This document shows positions 16,252 to 24,348 of a stretch of DNA of 36,042 nucleotides, piece after piece. Both the position numbers and the translations under genes were made by a program. Positions within the stretch are counted from its first letter, which is position 1; every line of letters starts with the position of its first letter. Under the pieces are notes generated by a model that worked only from the letters and a program-made list of their open reading frames with translations, made no database searches and was not told the origin of the DNA. The stretch comes from an uncultured Verrucomicrobia subdivision 3 bacterium. GTDB lineage: Bacteria; Verrucomicrobiota; Verrucomicrobiia; Limisphaerales; UBA11358. The stretch covers positions 1 through 36,042 of the forward strand of contig CAIQWB010000080.1 in NCBI GenBank assembly GCA_903875465.1. The letters run 5' to 3'.

Positions 16252-16668
16252 TTGGAACGGATCATCAATCTGACACTGCTGGTCCGGTTGATGCTCATCC
16301 TGCTGGTGGCCACCGTGGATTTCGGCTCGACCATCCTCCGCGACCTGCTGGCACCACCCCTGTTCAAAATCCAGGTGGAGCCATTACTCGAATTGTCTGG
16401 CTCCTTCCTGCTGGTGCTGATCGGCTTGGAATTGCTCGATACCATCAAGAGCTATCTCACCACCAAAAAGGTCCATGTCGAAGGGGTGCGGTTAGTGAGC
16501 ATTATTGCGGTGGCCCGCAAGGTGGTCATTCTGGAACCCAAGGAGTTGGACAGTCTGAAGTTAATGGGGATGGCCGCCAGCATCGCCGCGCTTACCATCG
16601 GCTATTACTTCGGGAAGCTGGCCGCCGCCAAAGACCACCAGGCGGAGCTGCCAACGCCCAAAGAATGA
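16252..16668 (+). CDS. PsiE-like phosphate-starvation-inducible membrane protein
   Basis: From the TTG at 16252 the protein has 138 residues (LERIINLTLLVRLMLILLVATVDFGS...) with three to four hydrophobic helices and the family pattern LLELSGSFLLVLIGLELLDTIKSYL, VHVEGVRLVSIIAVARKVVILEPKEL and a final helix MGMAASIAALTIGYYFGKL. It is a predicted inner-membrane protein; the family's function is not well defined. The frame remains open upstream through the right end of MITE copy C and into the nested element as far as an ATG at 16144, which would add 36 unrelated residues (...LPAILISEFGLNA). Thus the native start may have been replaced or lost when the element inserted. The true initiation codon is uncertain. 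Confidence 0.75.
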   Translation: MERIINLTLLVRLMLILLVATVDFGSTILRDLLAPPLFKIQVEPLLELSGSFLLVLIGLELLDTIKSYLTTKKVHVEGVRLVSIIAVARKVVILEPKELDSLKLMGMAASIAALTIGYYFGKLAAAKDHQAELPTPKE

Positions 16669-16721
16669 AACTGGTGGGGGTCCAACGGGGTGGGCGCTGG
16701 ACCGGCAGCAGCCAGGGAGTT

Positions 16722-16778
16722 GACAGGGTAGGGCAACACCCCATGGCCCCAATCCCATGCTGGCAGCTAAAATAGCAC
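16722..16778 (+). promoter_or_regulatory. Shared upstream motif, copy 1 (before MacA-like gene)
   Basis: The region contains CAACACCCCATGGC, then CCCATGCTGGCAGCTAAA, and closely matches the one at 20207-20258. A TTGACA box lies at its left edge (16720-16725). The conserved ATG opens only a ten-codon frame here. The motif is about 100 nt before the MacA-like start; its function is unknown. Confidence 0.45.
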
Positions 16779-16877
16779 CGTGAAACACGCCACCATTGAA
16801 GGGCTGCCAGCGGGGCAAGTTGAATTTAAACAGCACTTGCGACTGCGGGCGGCGGAACAACCGGCCAGGGTTTAACC

Positions 16878-18170
16878 ATGAAGCCAACCGTCAATTCCGC
16901 ACCGGTGGACCTTGCCACTGCCATTCAAGGCGGAGGGGCCGGCCGGCATTTCCAACGAAACCTCATCGGCCTGTTCCTGCTACTGGCGCTGGGTGGCGGA
17001 GGCTGGTTTTGGTGGCATCGAGTGCAGCAGGCCGAGCATCAGGTGCCTCCTTTCGTCACGCAAATTCTCCAGCGCGGGGATATCAGCCTCACCATTACGG
17101 CGACGGGAAATCTGGCCCCCACCACGGAGGTGACGGTGGGCAGCGAGCTGTCCGGCACCACGCTGGAGGTTTATGTGGATTTCAATGACCGTTTGAAAAA
17201 GGGCACGCCGCTCGCGAAGCTCGACACCAGCAAACTGTCCCAGCAAACAGAGATCAGCCGCGCCACACTCAAAGCCGCCCAGGCGGGGGTCGCCCAGGCC
17301 GAGGCCACGGTGAAGGAAAGTTCCGCCGCGCTCAACCGGCAGCGGGAACTGACCCAGGCCAAATTAGTTTCGACCGCCGACTATGAAACCACCCTCGCCA
17401 CGGCGGGCCGGGCGGACGCCGATTTGTTGAGCGCCCAAGCGGTGGTCGGCGAAGCCGAGGCCCAGGTGCGCATCAATGAATACGATTTGTCCAAGGCCAT
17501 CATCACATCGCCCATCGACGGCATAGTGCTTACGCGCAGCATCGAACCCGGCCAGACCGTGGCCGCGAGCTTCACCGCGCCGCAGTTGTTCATCATCGCG
17601 GAAAAACTGGAGCGTATGAAACTCAATGTGGCGATTGCGGAGGCGGACATTGGCCGGGTCGCGGCGGGGCAGAAATCGCGCTTCACAGTGGATGCCTGGC
17701 CGGACCGGGCCTACACCGCCAGCGTCTCCAAAGTTTCCTACGGGTCGGCGGTGACGGATAATGTGGTCACGTATCTGGCCGAGCTGGAAGTCAGCAATGA
17801 CGATCTTAGTCTGCGTCCCGGCATGACGGCCACGGCGGATATCCGGGTGGCGGAAAGCACCAATGTCTTTCTCGTGCCCTCGGCCGCCCTCCGCTTTAAT
17901 CCGGCCAGCGCCACGACCGCGCCCGCCGCGGCAAAAAAATCATTTGTGCAAAGCTTGATTCCCATGCCGACCCGGAACAGCAAGCGTCCGCCGGTTTCTG
18001 ATGTCCCGATAAAATCCACCGGGGCCCGCATCTGGGTGTTGCGCGATGGCCAGCCCGAGGCCATGACCGTGCAACCTGGCCTGAGCGATGGACGCAACAC
18101 CGAAATTTCCGGTCCGGGACTGACCGAGGGCTTGGTTATCATCCTGCGGGCGAATGCGCCGACCCCATGA
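16878..18170 (+). CDS. MacA/HlyD-type periplasmic adaptor of an ABC exporter
   Basis: The 430-residue membrane-fusion protein has one N-terminal membrane anchor (LIGLFLLLALGGGGWFWW), a barrel-sandwich start (GDISLTITATGNLAPTTEVTVGSELSG), a helical hairpin (about 115-205, Ala/Glu-rich), the returning lipoyl half (AIITSPIDGIVLTRSIEPGQTV) and a beta-barrel domain (RFTVDAWPDRAYTASVSKV). It should bridge the inner-membrane ABC transporter and an outer-membrane TolC-like channel, which is not encoded in this window. Its stop overlaps the ATPase start (ATGA). An unusual Ala/Pro-rich linker (SATTAPAAAKKSFVQSLIPMPTRNSKRPP) interrupts the last domain. Substrates are unknown; peptides, macrolides or toxins are usual for the family. 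Confidence 0.92.
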   Translation: MKPTVNSAPVDLATAIQGGGAGRHFQRNLIGLFLLLALGGGGWFWWHRVQQAEHQVPPFVTQILQRGDISLTITATGNLAPTTEVTVGSELSGTTLEVYVDFNDRLKKGTPLAKLDTSKLSQQTEISRATLKAAQAGVAQAEATVKESSAALNRQRELTQAKLVSTADYETTLATAGRADADLLSAQAVVGEAEAQVRINEYDLSKAIITSPIDGIVLTRSIEPGQTVAASFTAPQLFIIAEKLERMKLNVAIAEADIGRVAAGQKSRFTVDAWPDRAYTASVSKVSYGSAVTDNVVTYLAELEVSNDDLSLRPGMTATADIRVAESTNVFLVPSAALRFNPASATTAPAAAKKSFVQSLIPMPTRNSKRPPVSDVPIKSTGARIWVLRDGQPEAMTVQPGLSDGRNTEISGPGLTEGLVIILRANAPTP

Positions 18171-18871
18171 ATCAGCCCGCTGCATCCCCGCTCATTGAAC
18201 TGCGCGGCCTGACCAAGACGTACGGCGTGGGCGACGCGGCGTTCCAAGCCTTGAAGGGCATTGACCTCACCATTCAGGCCGGGGAATTTGTGGCCATCAT
18301 GGGGCCCAGCGGCTCGGGAAAATCCACCTTGATGAATGTGCTCGGCTGTCTGGACACCCCCACGGCGGGCAGTTATCACTATCAGGGCATCGCCGTGGAA
18401 GCGCTGAATACCAATGAGCGCTCCTTGCTCCGGCGTTACGCGCTGGGCTTTGTGTTCCAAGGTTTCAACCTGCTCGCCCGGACCAGTTCGCTGGACAATG
18501 TGGAGTTGCCGTTGCTCTATCGCGGCGTTTCGCGCCAGGACCGCCTGGCGAAGGCCGTGGCGGCCCTGACTTCCGTTGGCTTGCCCACCAAATTGCGCAG
18601 CACCCCCGCCGAACTTTCCGGCGGCCAGCAACAACGCGTTGCAATTGCCCGGGCGAATGTCACCGAACCCAGCACGCTGTTTGCGGACGAACCCACGGGC
18701 AACCTCGATTCCGTCACCACCGGCGACGTCATGGAGTTGTTGACCCGCCTCAATCTGGATCGCGGTATCACCGTGCTGGTGGTCACCCACGATGACCACG
18801 TCGCCACCTTTGCCCGCCGCACCGTGTTGATCAAGGATGGCCTCATTGAATCGGATGTCGTGCGGCCCTGA
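18167..18871 (+). CDS. ABC transporter ATP-binding protein, MacB/LolD type
   Basis: The 234-residue ATPase carries Walker A GPSGSGKST (46-54), Q-loop in FVFQGFNLLARTS, signature LSGGQQQRVAIARA, Walker B TLFADEPTGNLD and H-loop VVTHDDH. The DEPTGNLD and NLLARTS stretches place it in the MacB/LolD/FtsE branch of type VII ABC systems, which power mechanotransmission rather than transmembrane channel transport. It overlaps the adaptor by 4 nt and precedes the permease by 12 nt. In E. coli MacB the ATPase and permease are fused; here they are separate genes. Confidence 0.96.
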   Translation: MNQPAASPLIELRGLTKTYGVGDAAFQALKGIDLTIQAGEFVAIMGPSGSGKSTLMNVLGCLDTPTAGSYHYQGIAVEALNTNERSLLRRYALGFVFQGFNLLARTSSLDNVELPLLYRGVSRQDRLAKAVAALTSVGLPTKLRSTPAELSGGQQQRVAIARANVTEPSTLFADEPTGNLDSVTTGDVMELLTRLNLDRGITVLVVTHDDHVATFARRTVLIKDGLIESDVVRP

Positions 18872-18883
18872 CCCCCTGAGATC

Positions 18884-20098
18884 ATGATCTGGAATGCCCT
18901 TGCCATCGCCCTCCGGGAAATCGGGCGCAATTTGACGCGCGCCTTTCTCACCGTGCTCGGCATCTTCATCGGCGTCGCCGCCATCATTACCATGGTCACC
19001 CTTGGCCAGGGCGCCACCCTCGCGGTGAAAGCGCAAATTTCCAACCTGGGCAACAATCTGCTAACCTTGCGTCCCGGTGCGGGCTTTGGTTCGCGCACGG
19101 CCTCGGCCGGGGTGCCGCACTTCACCGAGAAAGATGCCACGATCATCAGCGAGCAGATTGCCGGCATCGCCGCCGCTGCCCCCGTGCGCACGGCGTCCCT
19201 CAGCACCATCTATCTCCAAAATGCCCGGCTTTCCGCCATCACGGGGACCACGCCGGTTTATTTCCAGATCAACAAATGGAATCTCGCCGAGGGCCGCTTT
19301 TTTTCCGAGGTCGACTTGCGTTCGGGCGCGGCCGTGTGTGTGATTGGCAACACGGTGCGCACGGAATTATTCGGCAGCGATAATCCGGTGGGAGTCAAAA
19401 TTCGCATCGGCAAGGCCGCCTGCGAAGTGATCGGTTTACTGGTCCCGAAAGGGCAGGCCGGCATGGGGGATCAGGACGACACCATCATCATGCCCCTCTC
19501 CGCCCTCCAGCGCCGGTTGATTGGTAAAAATTCGGAGCATGACATCAACCAAATTTCCATTTCCGCGCAAGATGGCGTGGATGGCACCGCCCTCATTACT
19601 GAAATCACCTCCCTCATGCGCCAGCGCCGCAATTTGCAGCCGAATCAGGATAATAACTTTAACATTTTTGACACCCGGCAAATTGCCGAAACGCTGGGCG
19701 CGACCACGCAGTTAATGACCATGCTGCTGGCGGCCGTGGCCGGGGTGTCCCTGCTGGTCGGTGGCATCGGCATCATGAATATCATGCTGGTGTCCGTGAC
19801 CGAGCGCACCCGCGAGATCGGCATCCGCCTGGCCATTGGCGCGACCGCCCGCGAGGTGCTGTTGCAATTTCTTGTTGAGGCCGTGACGCTCTCTTGTGTC
19901 GGCGGTCTCGCCGGCATCGTGCTCGCCTTCGGTCTTTGCGCCGGGCTGGCCAAAATCATCCAGGTGCCCTTCAACTTCAATTTGCAGATTAATGTGATTG
20001 CCTTTTTGTTCTCCGCCGCCGTGGGCGTGTTATTTGGCTACACCCCCGCCCGGCGCGCCGCCCGGTTGAATCCCATTGATGCGCTGCGTCATGAATAA
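18884..20098 (+). CDS. MacB-type ABC permease
   Basis: The 404-residue protein has the MacB/FtsX topology: TM1 near residues 18-40 (RAFLTVLGIFIGVAAIITMVTLGQGA), a large periplasmic domain, then three TM helices from about 270 with the FtsX signature GGIGIMNIMLVSVTERTREIGIRLAIGATAREVLLQFLVEA, ending AARLNPIDALRHE. It pairs with the ATPase and adaptor immediately upstream to form an energy-driven export system. Length and domain order are standard. After the gene a GGGTTAACCCC palindrome and a short CCAGG/CCTGG stem occur but no T-run. Confidence 0.95.
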   Translation: MIWNALAIALREIGRNLTRAFLTVLGIFIGVAAIITMVTLGQGATLAVKAQISNLGNNLLTLRPGAGFGSRTASAGVPHFTEKDATIISEQIAGIAAAAPVRTASLSTIYLQNARLSAITGTTPVYFQINKWNLAEGRFFSEVDLRSGAAVCVIGNTVRTELFGSDNPVGVKIRIGKAACEVIGLLVPKGQAGMGDQDDTIIMPLSALQRRLIGKNSEHDINQISISAQDGVDGTALITEITSLMRQRRNLQPNQDNNFNIFDTRQIAETLGATTQLMTMLLAAVAGVSLLVGGIGIMNIMLVSVTERTREIGIRLAIGATAREVLLQFLVEAVTLSCVGGLAGIVLAFGLCAGLAKIIQVPFNFNLQINVIAFLFSAAVGVLFGYTPARRAARLNPIDALRHE

Positions 20099-20206
20099 AG
20101 GGTTAACCCCACCAGGTAGTTGTCCTGGCAGCAAAAGCGAACAGCCCATTTATAAATTCCCGGCTCCGGGCGCTTCCTTTGTTTGACTAATAACATTTCT
20201 TCGCGA

Positions 20207-20258
20207 GACAGGATAACACCCTATGGCTCTAAAGTCATGGTGCCAGCTAAAGTTCACC
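20207..20258 (+). promoter_or_regulatory. Shared upstream motif, copy 2 (before coiled-coil gene)
   Basis: The core GGATAACACCCTATGGC is followed by TCATGGTGCCAGCTAAA, the longest match to copy 1. TGGC and GCCA could pair around the middle of the motif. Its ATG at 20223 is in frame with the downstream gene, so a longer N-terminus cannot be excluded. Confidence 0.5.
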
Positions 20259-20288
20259 GATGAATTTCCACACCACGAACCAACAAAC

Positions 20289-21002
20289 ATGAATACCGAA
20301 GAGGCAAACCATATTTTAACCCGTCTGGAAATTGGATCGCGCATTGACGCCGAGCATTTGAAGGAATTGGCGGAGGGTCTATTCGTGTCGTTACAGGCTG
20401 GACGGGATTTGGGGGCCAGGCAAGAGCTGCTGGAAGCATCGTACAAGAGCTGGCAACGGAATTGGGACAAGATCGAAAAGATCTTGAGCCGAACCAGGGT
20501 GCTCATGAATGAAATGACCGGCGGACTTGAAAGCCACGAAGCGGACCACCTCAAACGGGCGACGGCGGCTTGGGAGGCGATTCAGTGTGAGGGCGACCAG
20601 TTGCAGGAGACTTTGGAACCCATTCGGGTGCAAGCCAGTGGGCTGAAGGCACTGGATCGAAAACAGTGGAACTTACTCGCCCACACTTTGGAAGCAGAAT
20701 TGGAAGCCATGCATTTTTGTGCGCAAGCTTTGCGAATCAAACTAGAGTTGCAAAAAAGTAATGGCAATGAAACGGCAGAGCGCCTGGTTCGGCACATCGT
20801 CTCCAAACTGCCGAAGCTAAACCAGCCGGACGGATTAGAGGATGCACTATATGATCACGAATTCCGCACAGCGATCACCGAACTGCAACGGGAACAACAT
20901 GAATTCTTGAGCTGCATGGATGTGGTCAACGGACTTTTGCTTTGGTCACAAACCCCAGATGAACGAATGCGTATGAACCGTTCGCTCAGTATTGGTATTT
21001 AA
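20289..21002 (+). CDS. Hypothetical helical protein
   Basis: I do not recognise this 237-residue protein. It is almost entirely alpha-helical by composition, rich in Glu, Leu, Gln and Arg, with heptad-like stretches (WDKIEKILSRTRVLMNEM; LEAELEAMHFCAQALRIKLELQ) and no signal peptide or membrane segment, so a cytoplasmic coiled-coil or helical bundle is likely. The ATG at 20289 follows the shared upstream motif by about 30 nt; an in-frame ATG at 20223 lies within that motif and would add 22 residues. It is a single gene between the exporter and the rubrerythrin, and the shared motif upstream of each suggests related control. Confidence 0.7.
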   Translation: MNTEEANHILTRLEIGSRIDAEHLKELAEGLFVSLQAGRDLGARQELLEASYKSWQRNWDKIEKILSRTRVLMNEMTGGLESHEADHLKRATAAWEAIQCEGDQLQETLEPIRVQASGLKALDRKQWNLLAHTLEAELEAMHFCAQALRIKLELQKSNGNETAERLVRHIVSKLPKLNQPDGLEDALYDHEFRTAITELQREQHEFLSCMDVVNGLLLWSQTPDERMRMNRSLSIGI

Positions 21003-21049
21003 AAAAGAACGGTTATCGCAGTGTTTACCGTCGTTCCCATTCAGTGATT

Positions 21050-21072
21050 TAGGGTAACACCCCATAGCCATC
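21050..21072 (+). promoter_or_regulatory. Shared upstream motif, copy 3 (before rubrerythrin gene)
   Basis: AGGGTAACACCCCATAGCC matches the core of copies 1 and 2 but not their second half. The ATG position is ATA here, which argues against a leader peptide. It lies about 40 nt before the rubrerythrin start. Confidence 0.45.
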
Positions 21073-21112
21073 GGCGAGGCACTCACCTATATATTGGCCT
21101 GCTATTAGCCTT

Positions 21113-21724
21113 ATGAAAACACTCCCCACCCTCCTGGCAATCGTCGGTTTGTGCGCGTTCAGCAGCACCATGCAAGCCGCCGAGCCTCCCGTCAATACTA
21201 TCGTCAACCTCAATGCAGCGCATAATGGCGAAGCGAATGCCAACCAGCGCTACAGCCGCTTTGCCAAAAAGGCCGAGGCGGAAGGCTTCGCGCAGGTTGC
21301 GAAATTGTTTCGGGCCGCGGCGGCTTCGGAAGCGATTCATCGTGAGCTACACAAGGCGGCGATCTTAACCCTGGGCGGAAAAGTGGACGAGGTTGTTTTG
21401 GATGAAGTCAATCCAGGTTCCACAGCGGAGAATCTGGCCACGGCGGTCAAAGGTGAAGCATACGAAAGGGATAGCATGTATCCAGCCTTCTTAAAGCAAG
21501 CCAAGGCCGATCATGCCAAGGCCGCAGTTCGGAGTTTCACTTATGCTCTCAATGCCGAAGCTGCGCACCTCAAACTTTATACCGGTGCCTTGGCAAATTT
21601 AGGCCATAACCCAACCACTGACTATTTTGTCAATTCGATCTGCGGCTTCACGGTGACCGCACTGCCTGCCAAGGAATGTCCAAGTTGTCACAACCCCCGT
21701 GATACTTTTATCCAAATAAACTGA
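21113..21724 (+). CDS. Exported rubrerythrin-like diiron protein with altered rubredoxin site
   Basis: The 203-residue protein starts with a signal peptide (LPTLLAIVGLCAFSSTMQAAEP), unusual for rubrerythrins, which normally are cytoplasmic peroxide reductases. The four-helix diiron domain retains carboxylate/His ligands: E40, E73xxH76, E115/E118 and E149xxH152. The C-terminal rubredoxin-like part reads YFVNSICGFTVTALPAKECPSCHNP. Where rubredoxins have CxxCG the sequence here is NSICG, so the first iron-ligating Cys is Asn174, leaving C177, C189 and C192. Either the site binds a metal differently or it is inactive. Peroxide protection or metal handling in the periplasm is inferred. Confidence 0.88.
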   Translation: MKTLPTLLAIVGLCAFSSTMQAAEPPVNTIVNLNAAHNGEANANQRYSRFAKKAEAEGFAQVAKLFRAAAASEAIHRELHKAAILTLGGKVDEVVLDEVNPGSTAENLATAVKGEAYERDSMYPAFLKQAKADHAKAAVRSFTYALNAEAAHLKLYTGALANLGHNPTTDYFVNSICGFTVTALPAKECPSCHNPRDTFIQIN

Positions 21725-21737
21725 CGATGCCATTTCA

Positions 21738-21753
21738 TGCCTGAACGCAGGCA
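21738..21753 (+). terminator. Short hairpin after the rubrerythrin gene
   Basis: A perfect 6-bp stem TGCCTG/CAGGCA with an AACG tetraloop begins 14 nt after the stop codon. The following sequence has no T-run, so this is only a weak terminator candidate. Confidence 0.3.
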
Positions 21754-21869
21754 GCGCTACTCGAGGCAGGGGATTTTGCGCCATTTGAATCCGGGGGCTG
21801 AAGCCACGCGGTTGCCATTGGAAAGCAGCGTCGCTTCATGCAGAGAAATAACAACGGCATTGGCCATCC

Positions 21870-22088
21870 TCACTCATTGATCCCATGATGATCATAGCCG
21901 TGAATGTTTTTAAGCGTTTCGGTCAGCGAGCTGGCCCGCCACCGAATGAGTTTGCGCTGCGCATTCAGCGAGCATGTCGTGACGGTCGCCAGCGGACGTT
22001 GACTTTGGAGTAAGTGCCGGGTGTACACCATGGCCACCGGCAGGGTGAGCAGCGAGGTTTGCAGCGCGTGAAAGTTTTGCGGAGTCAT
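21870..22088 (-). CDS. Hypothetical 72-residue protein
   Basis: The ORF faces the opposite way to its neighbours and lies in an otherwise empty gap. Its codons are strongly GC-ending (long runs such as CTG CTC ACC CTG CCG GTG GCC ATG GTG), as expected of a real gene in this genome. The product (MTPQNFHALQTSLLTLPVAM...HGYDHHGINE) has a moderately hydrophobic N-terminal third and a basic middle. I recognise no family. AGGA occurs about 20 nt before the ATG, too far for a normal Shine-Dalgarno. It may also be a fragment. Confidence 0.45.
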   Translation of the reverse strand: MTPQNFHALQTSLLTLPVAMVYTRHLLQSQRPLATVTTCSLNAQRKLIRWRASSLTETLKNIHGYDHHGINE

Positions 22089-22165
22089 AAAACGATAATG
22101 GGTTCATTCCTAACCAATGGTTTGGACAGCCACCCGGCAGCCGTGTTCGATTTATTTTAACGAAG

Positions 22166-22190
22166 GTGGGAAAACACCCTATTGTTCCTG
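22166..22190 (+). promoter_or_regulatory. Shared upstream motif, copy 4 (before P-type ATPase)
   Basis: GGGAAAACACCCTATTGTTCC aligns with the AACACCC(C/T)AT core of the other three copies but diverges elsewhere. It lies about 75 nt before the ATPase start and is the weakest member. Confidence 0.3.
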
Positions 22191-22264
22191 CCTGGCCGGC
22201 CGGTTCAACTTTGGGTTGGAAATTGCACGCCAGCGACCCAATCCAATTTACAAACCCAATATCC

Positions 22265-24211
22265 ATGCCCAACCCTTCTGAAAAAATCGCCACGCCCGCC
22301 CCCAGCCCGGGTGGGCCAAGCCAACCCGGTGCGGCATCCCCCGCGCGGGCCTGGTATTCGCCGGTAACTCTGTGGCAGCGCAAATCCACGGTCATTGCCG
22401 CTTTTGCCATCCTGGCCATTTTGGCGCATTTGGGGCTTCGGTTCGGGCTCCACCGCCCGCCGGCGACCACCCAGATTCCCTTGCTCGCGGCGCTGGTATT
22501 GGGGGGGCTGCCCCTGCTTTATGAATTAGGGGGCAAACTTTGGAAACGGCAATTTGGCTCTGACTTGCTGGGTGGCATTTCCATCATCACTTCGCTGCTC
22601 CTCGGCGAATACCTGGCGGGCGCCATCATCGTCCTGATGCTGTCCGGCGGCGAAGCCTTGGAGAGTTACGCCTTGCGCAATGCCTCGTCCGTGCTCGCCG
22701 CCCTCGCCAAACGGATGCCTTCCGTGGCCCACCGCAAAACCTCCCTGAAAACCGAGGACGTCGCGCTCGCGGACATCGCCGTGGGGGATACCCTTGTCGT
22801 TTTTCCCCACGAGATTTGCCCGGCGGATGGCGTGGTTATCGAGGGGCATGGGGCCATGGATGAGTCCTATCTCACCGGCGAACCCTTCCAAATTACCAAG
22901 ACCTCCGGTTCCAACGTCATTTCCGGCGCGATCAATGGCGAATCGGTCCTGACGGTGCGCACCACCCAGCGCGCGGCCGACTCGCGTTACGCCAAAATCA
23001 TGGAAGTCATGCGCGAATCCGAGACCAAACGCCCGCAGTTGCAGCGTTTGGGCGACCGCCTCGGTGCCATTTACACTCCCGTGGCGCTCACCGTGGCCCT
23101 GCTGGCCTGGGCACTGAGTGGTGAATCCGTGCGTTTTCTCGCTGTTCTCGTAATTGCCACCCCTTGTCCGCTGCTCCTGGCCATCCCCATTGCCATCATT
23201 GGTTCGATTTCTCTCTGCGCCCGGCGCGCCATCATTGTTAAAAGTCCCGTGGTGCTGGAACAAATTGCCACGTGCCGGACCGCCATTTTCGACAAAACGG
23301 GCACCCTGACCTATGGCGAACCCACGCTGACGGAACAATTGCTGGCGCCCGGCTTTGCCCAACCCGAAGTCCTGACCCTGGTGGCCAGTCTGGAGCGGTA
23401 CTCCAAACATCCGCTGGCGCGGGCTATTCTCGCGGCCGCCCAAGCCGGTGGGTTGACCCTGCCCGCCGCCACGGAAGTCAGCGAAAAGCCCGGAGAGGGC
23501 TTGCGCGGGACCATCGCTGGCCACCAAGTCCAAATCACCAGCCGCAACAAACTCCTCAGCCAGCACCTTCCGGGGGCCGAACACCTGCCGCCCCTCGCGG
23601 GCGGACTGGAATGCGTCGTGGTCATCGATGGCCATTTTGCCGCTGCCTTGCGCTTTCGCGATGCGCCCCGAGCGGAGAGCCGTCCCTTCATCCATCATTT
23701 GGGCCCCCGGCACCAATTCACCCACGTGATGCTGGTTTCGGGCGACCGTGAATCGGAGGTCAAATACCTGGCCGAGCAGGTGGGCATCACCGAAATTTAC
23801 GCCCAGAAAAGCCCCGAGGAAAAACTCGCGATCGTCCGGGCAGAAACGGCGAAGGCCAAAACCCTCTACGTCGGCGACGGCATCAACGACGCCCCGGCCA
23901 TGCTGGCGGCCACCGTGGGCATGGCCATCGGCCAGAACAGTGACGTGACGGCCGAAGCCGCGGGAGTGGTCATCATGGACAATTCCCTGGAGAAAGTGGA
24001 TGAGTTCATGCACATCAGCCGCCGGATGCGGGTCATTGCCCTGCAAAGCGCCATTGGGGGCATGGTCCTTAGTGTCATCGGCATGGCCTTTGCGGCCACC
24101 GGCCATTTGAATCCCGTCACCGGGGCCATCGCCCAGGAAGTTATCGACGTCCTGGCGGTGCTGAACGCCCTGCGGGCGGCCTTTCCCCCCAAAATCCTGC
24201 ATGATATGTAA
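22265..24211 (+). CDS. P1B-type metal-transporting ATPase with TPCP motif
   Basis: The 648-residue pump has the actuator loop DESYLTGEP, the TM metal motif T299-P-C-P302 followed by [11 protein letters not shown], the phosphorylation site D343KTGT, the SKHPLARAI histidine-proline motif of heavy-metal ATPases and the hinge GDGINDAP (537-544). It lacks an N-terminal HMA or Cys-rich metal-binding domain and starts instead with a Pro/Ala-rich tail. A Cys-Pro-Cys motif, typical of Cu+ and Zn2+ pumps, is replaced by Thr-Pro-Cys, known from less common subgroups (P1B-5-like, Ni/Fe/Co). No hemerythrin domain follows. The metal is therefore uncertain. The ATG at 22265 is chosen because the 33 residues upstream look non-coding. 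Confidence 0.9.
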   Translation: MPNPSEKIATPAPSPGGPSQPGAASPARAWYSPVTLWQRKSTVIAAFAILAILAHLGLRFGLHRPPATTQIPLLAALVLGGLPLLYELGGKLWKRQFGSDLLGGISIITSLLLGEYLAGAIIVLMLSGGEALESYALRNASSVLAALAKRMPSVAHRKTSLKTEDVALADIAVGDTLVVFPHEICPADGVVIEGHGAMDESYLTGEPFQITKTSGSNVISGAINGESVLTVRTTQRAADSRYAKIMEVMRESETKRPQLQRLGDRLGAIYTPVALTVALLAWALSGESVRFLAVLVIATPCPLLLAIPIAIIGSISLCARRAIIVKSPVVLEQIATCRTAIFDKTGTLTYGEPTLTEQLLAPGFAQPEVLTLVASLERYSKHPLARAILAAAQAGGLTLPAATEVSEKPGEGLRGTIAGHQVQITSRNKLLSQHLPGAEHLPPLAGGLECVVVIDGHFAAALRFRDAPRAESRPFIHHLGPRHQFTHVMLVSGDRESEVKYLAEQVGITEIYAQKSPEEKLAIVRAETAKAKTLYVGDGINDAPAMLAATVGMAIGQNSDVTAEAAGVVIMDNSLEKVDEFMHISRRMRVIALQSAIGGMVLSVIGMAFAATGHLNPVTGAIAQEVIDVLAVLNALRAAFPPKILHDM

Positions 24212-24348
24212 TTGGCTGGCAACATGTGGATTGGGGGGGTTGAAAGGAAAGGTTGCTCCGGGGATGGGCGGTGGGGCCGGGAGCTTTCCGGCGGGCCGCT
24301 CATAAATCCCATTGATTTCGCGCGGAACGTCTTTATGCTCGCCCCACA
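24212..24348. other. Intergenic region before the NAGS gene
   Basis: The 137 bp include a G-rich tract (TTGGGGGGGTTGAAAGG near 24230-24246) and GGGCGGTGGGGCCGGGAG. I see no hairpin terminator with a T-run and no confident promoter. No Shine-Dalgarno precedes the GTG start. Confidence 0.3.

Noticed and set aside
16780-16875. 31-codon GTG-started frame ending 2 nt before the MacA-like start
   Set aside because: It is tightly placed and could be a leader, but it is short, starts with GTG and lacks any sign of conservation.
17738-19036. 432-residue minus-strand ORF opposite the MacAB-type genes
   Set aside because: It overlaps three adjoining genes with clear ABC motifs and shows no homology of its own.
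20100-20128. Palindrome GGGTTAACCCC and CCAGG/CCTGG stem after the permease gene, considered as terminator
   Set aside because: The stems are short and no T-run follows.
22526-24202. 558-residue minus-strand ORF opposite the P-type ATPase
   Set aside because: The ATPase motifs on the plus strand are unambiguous; the antisense product is Gly/Asp/His-rich with no domain.
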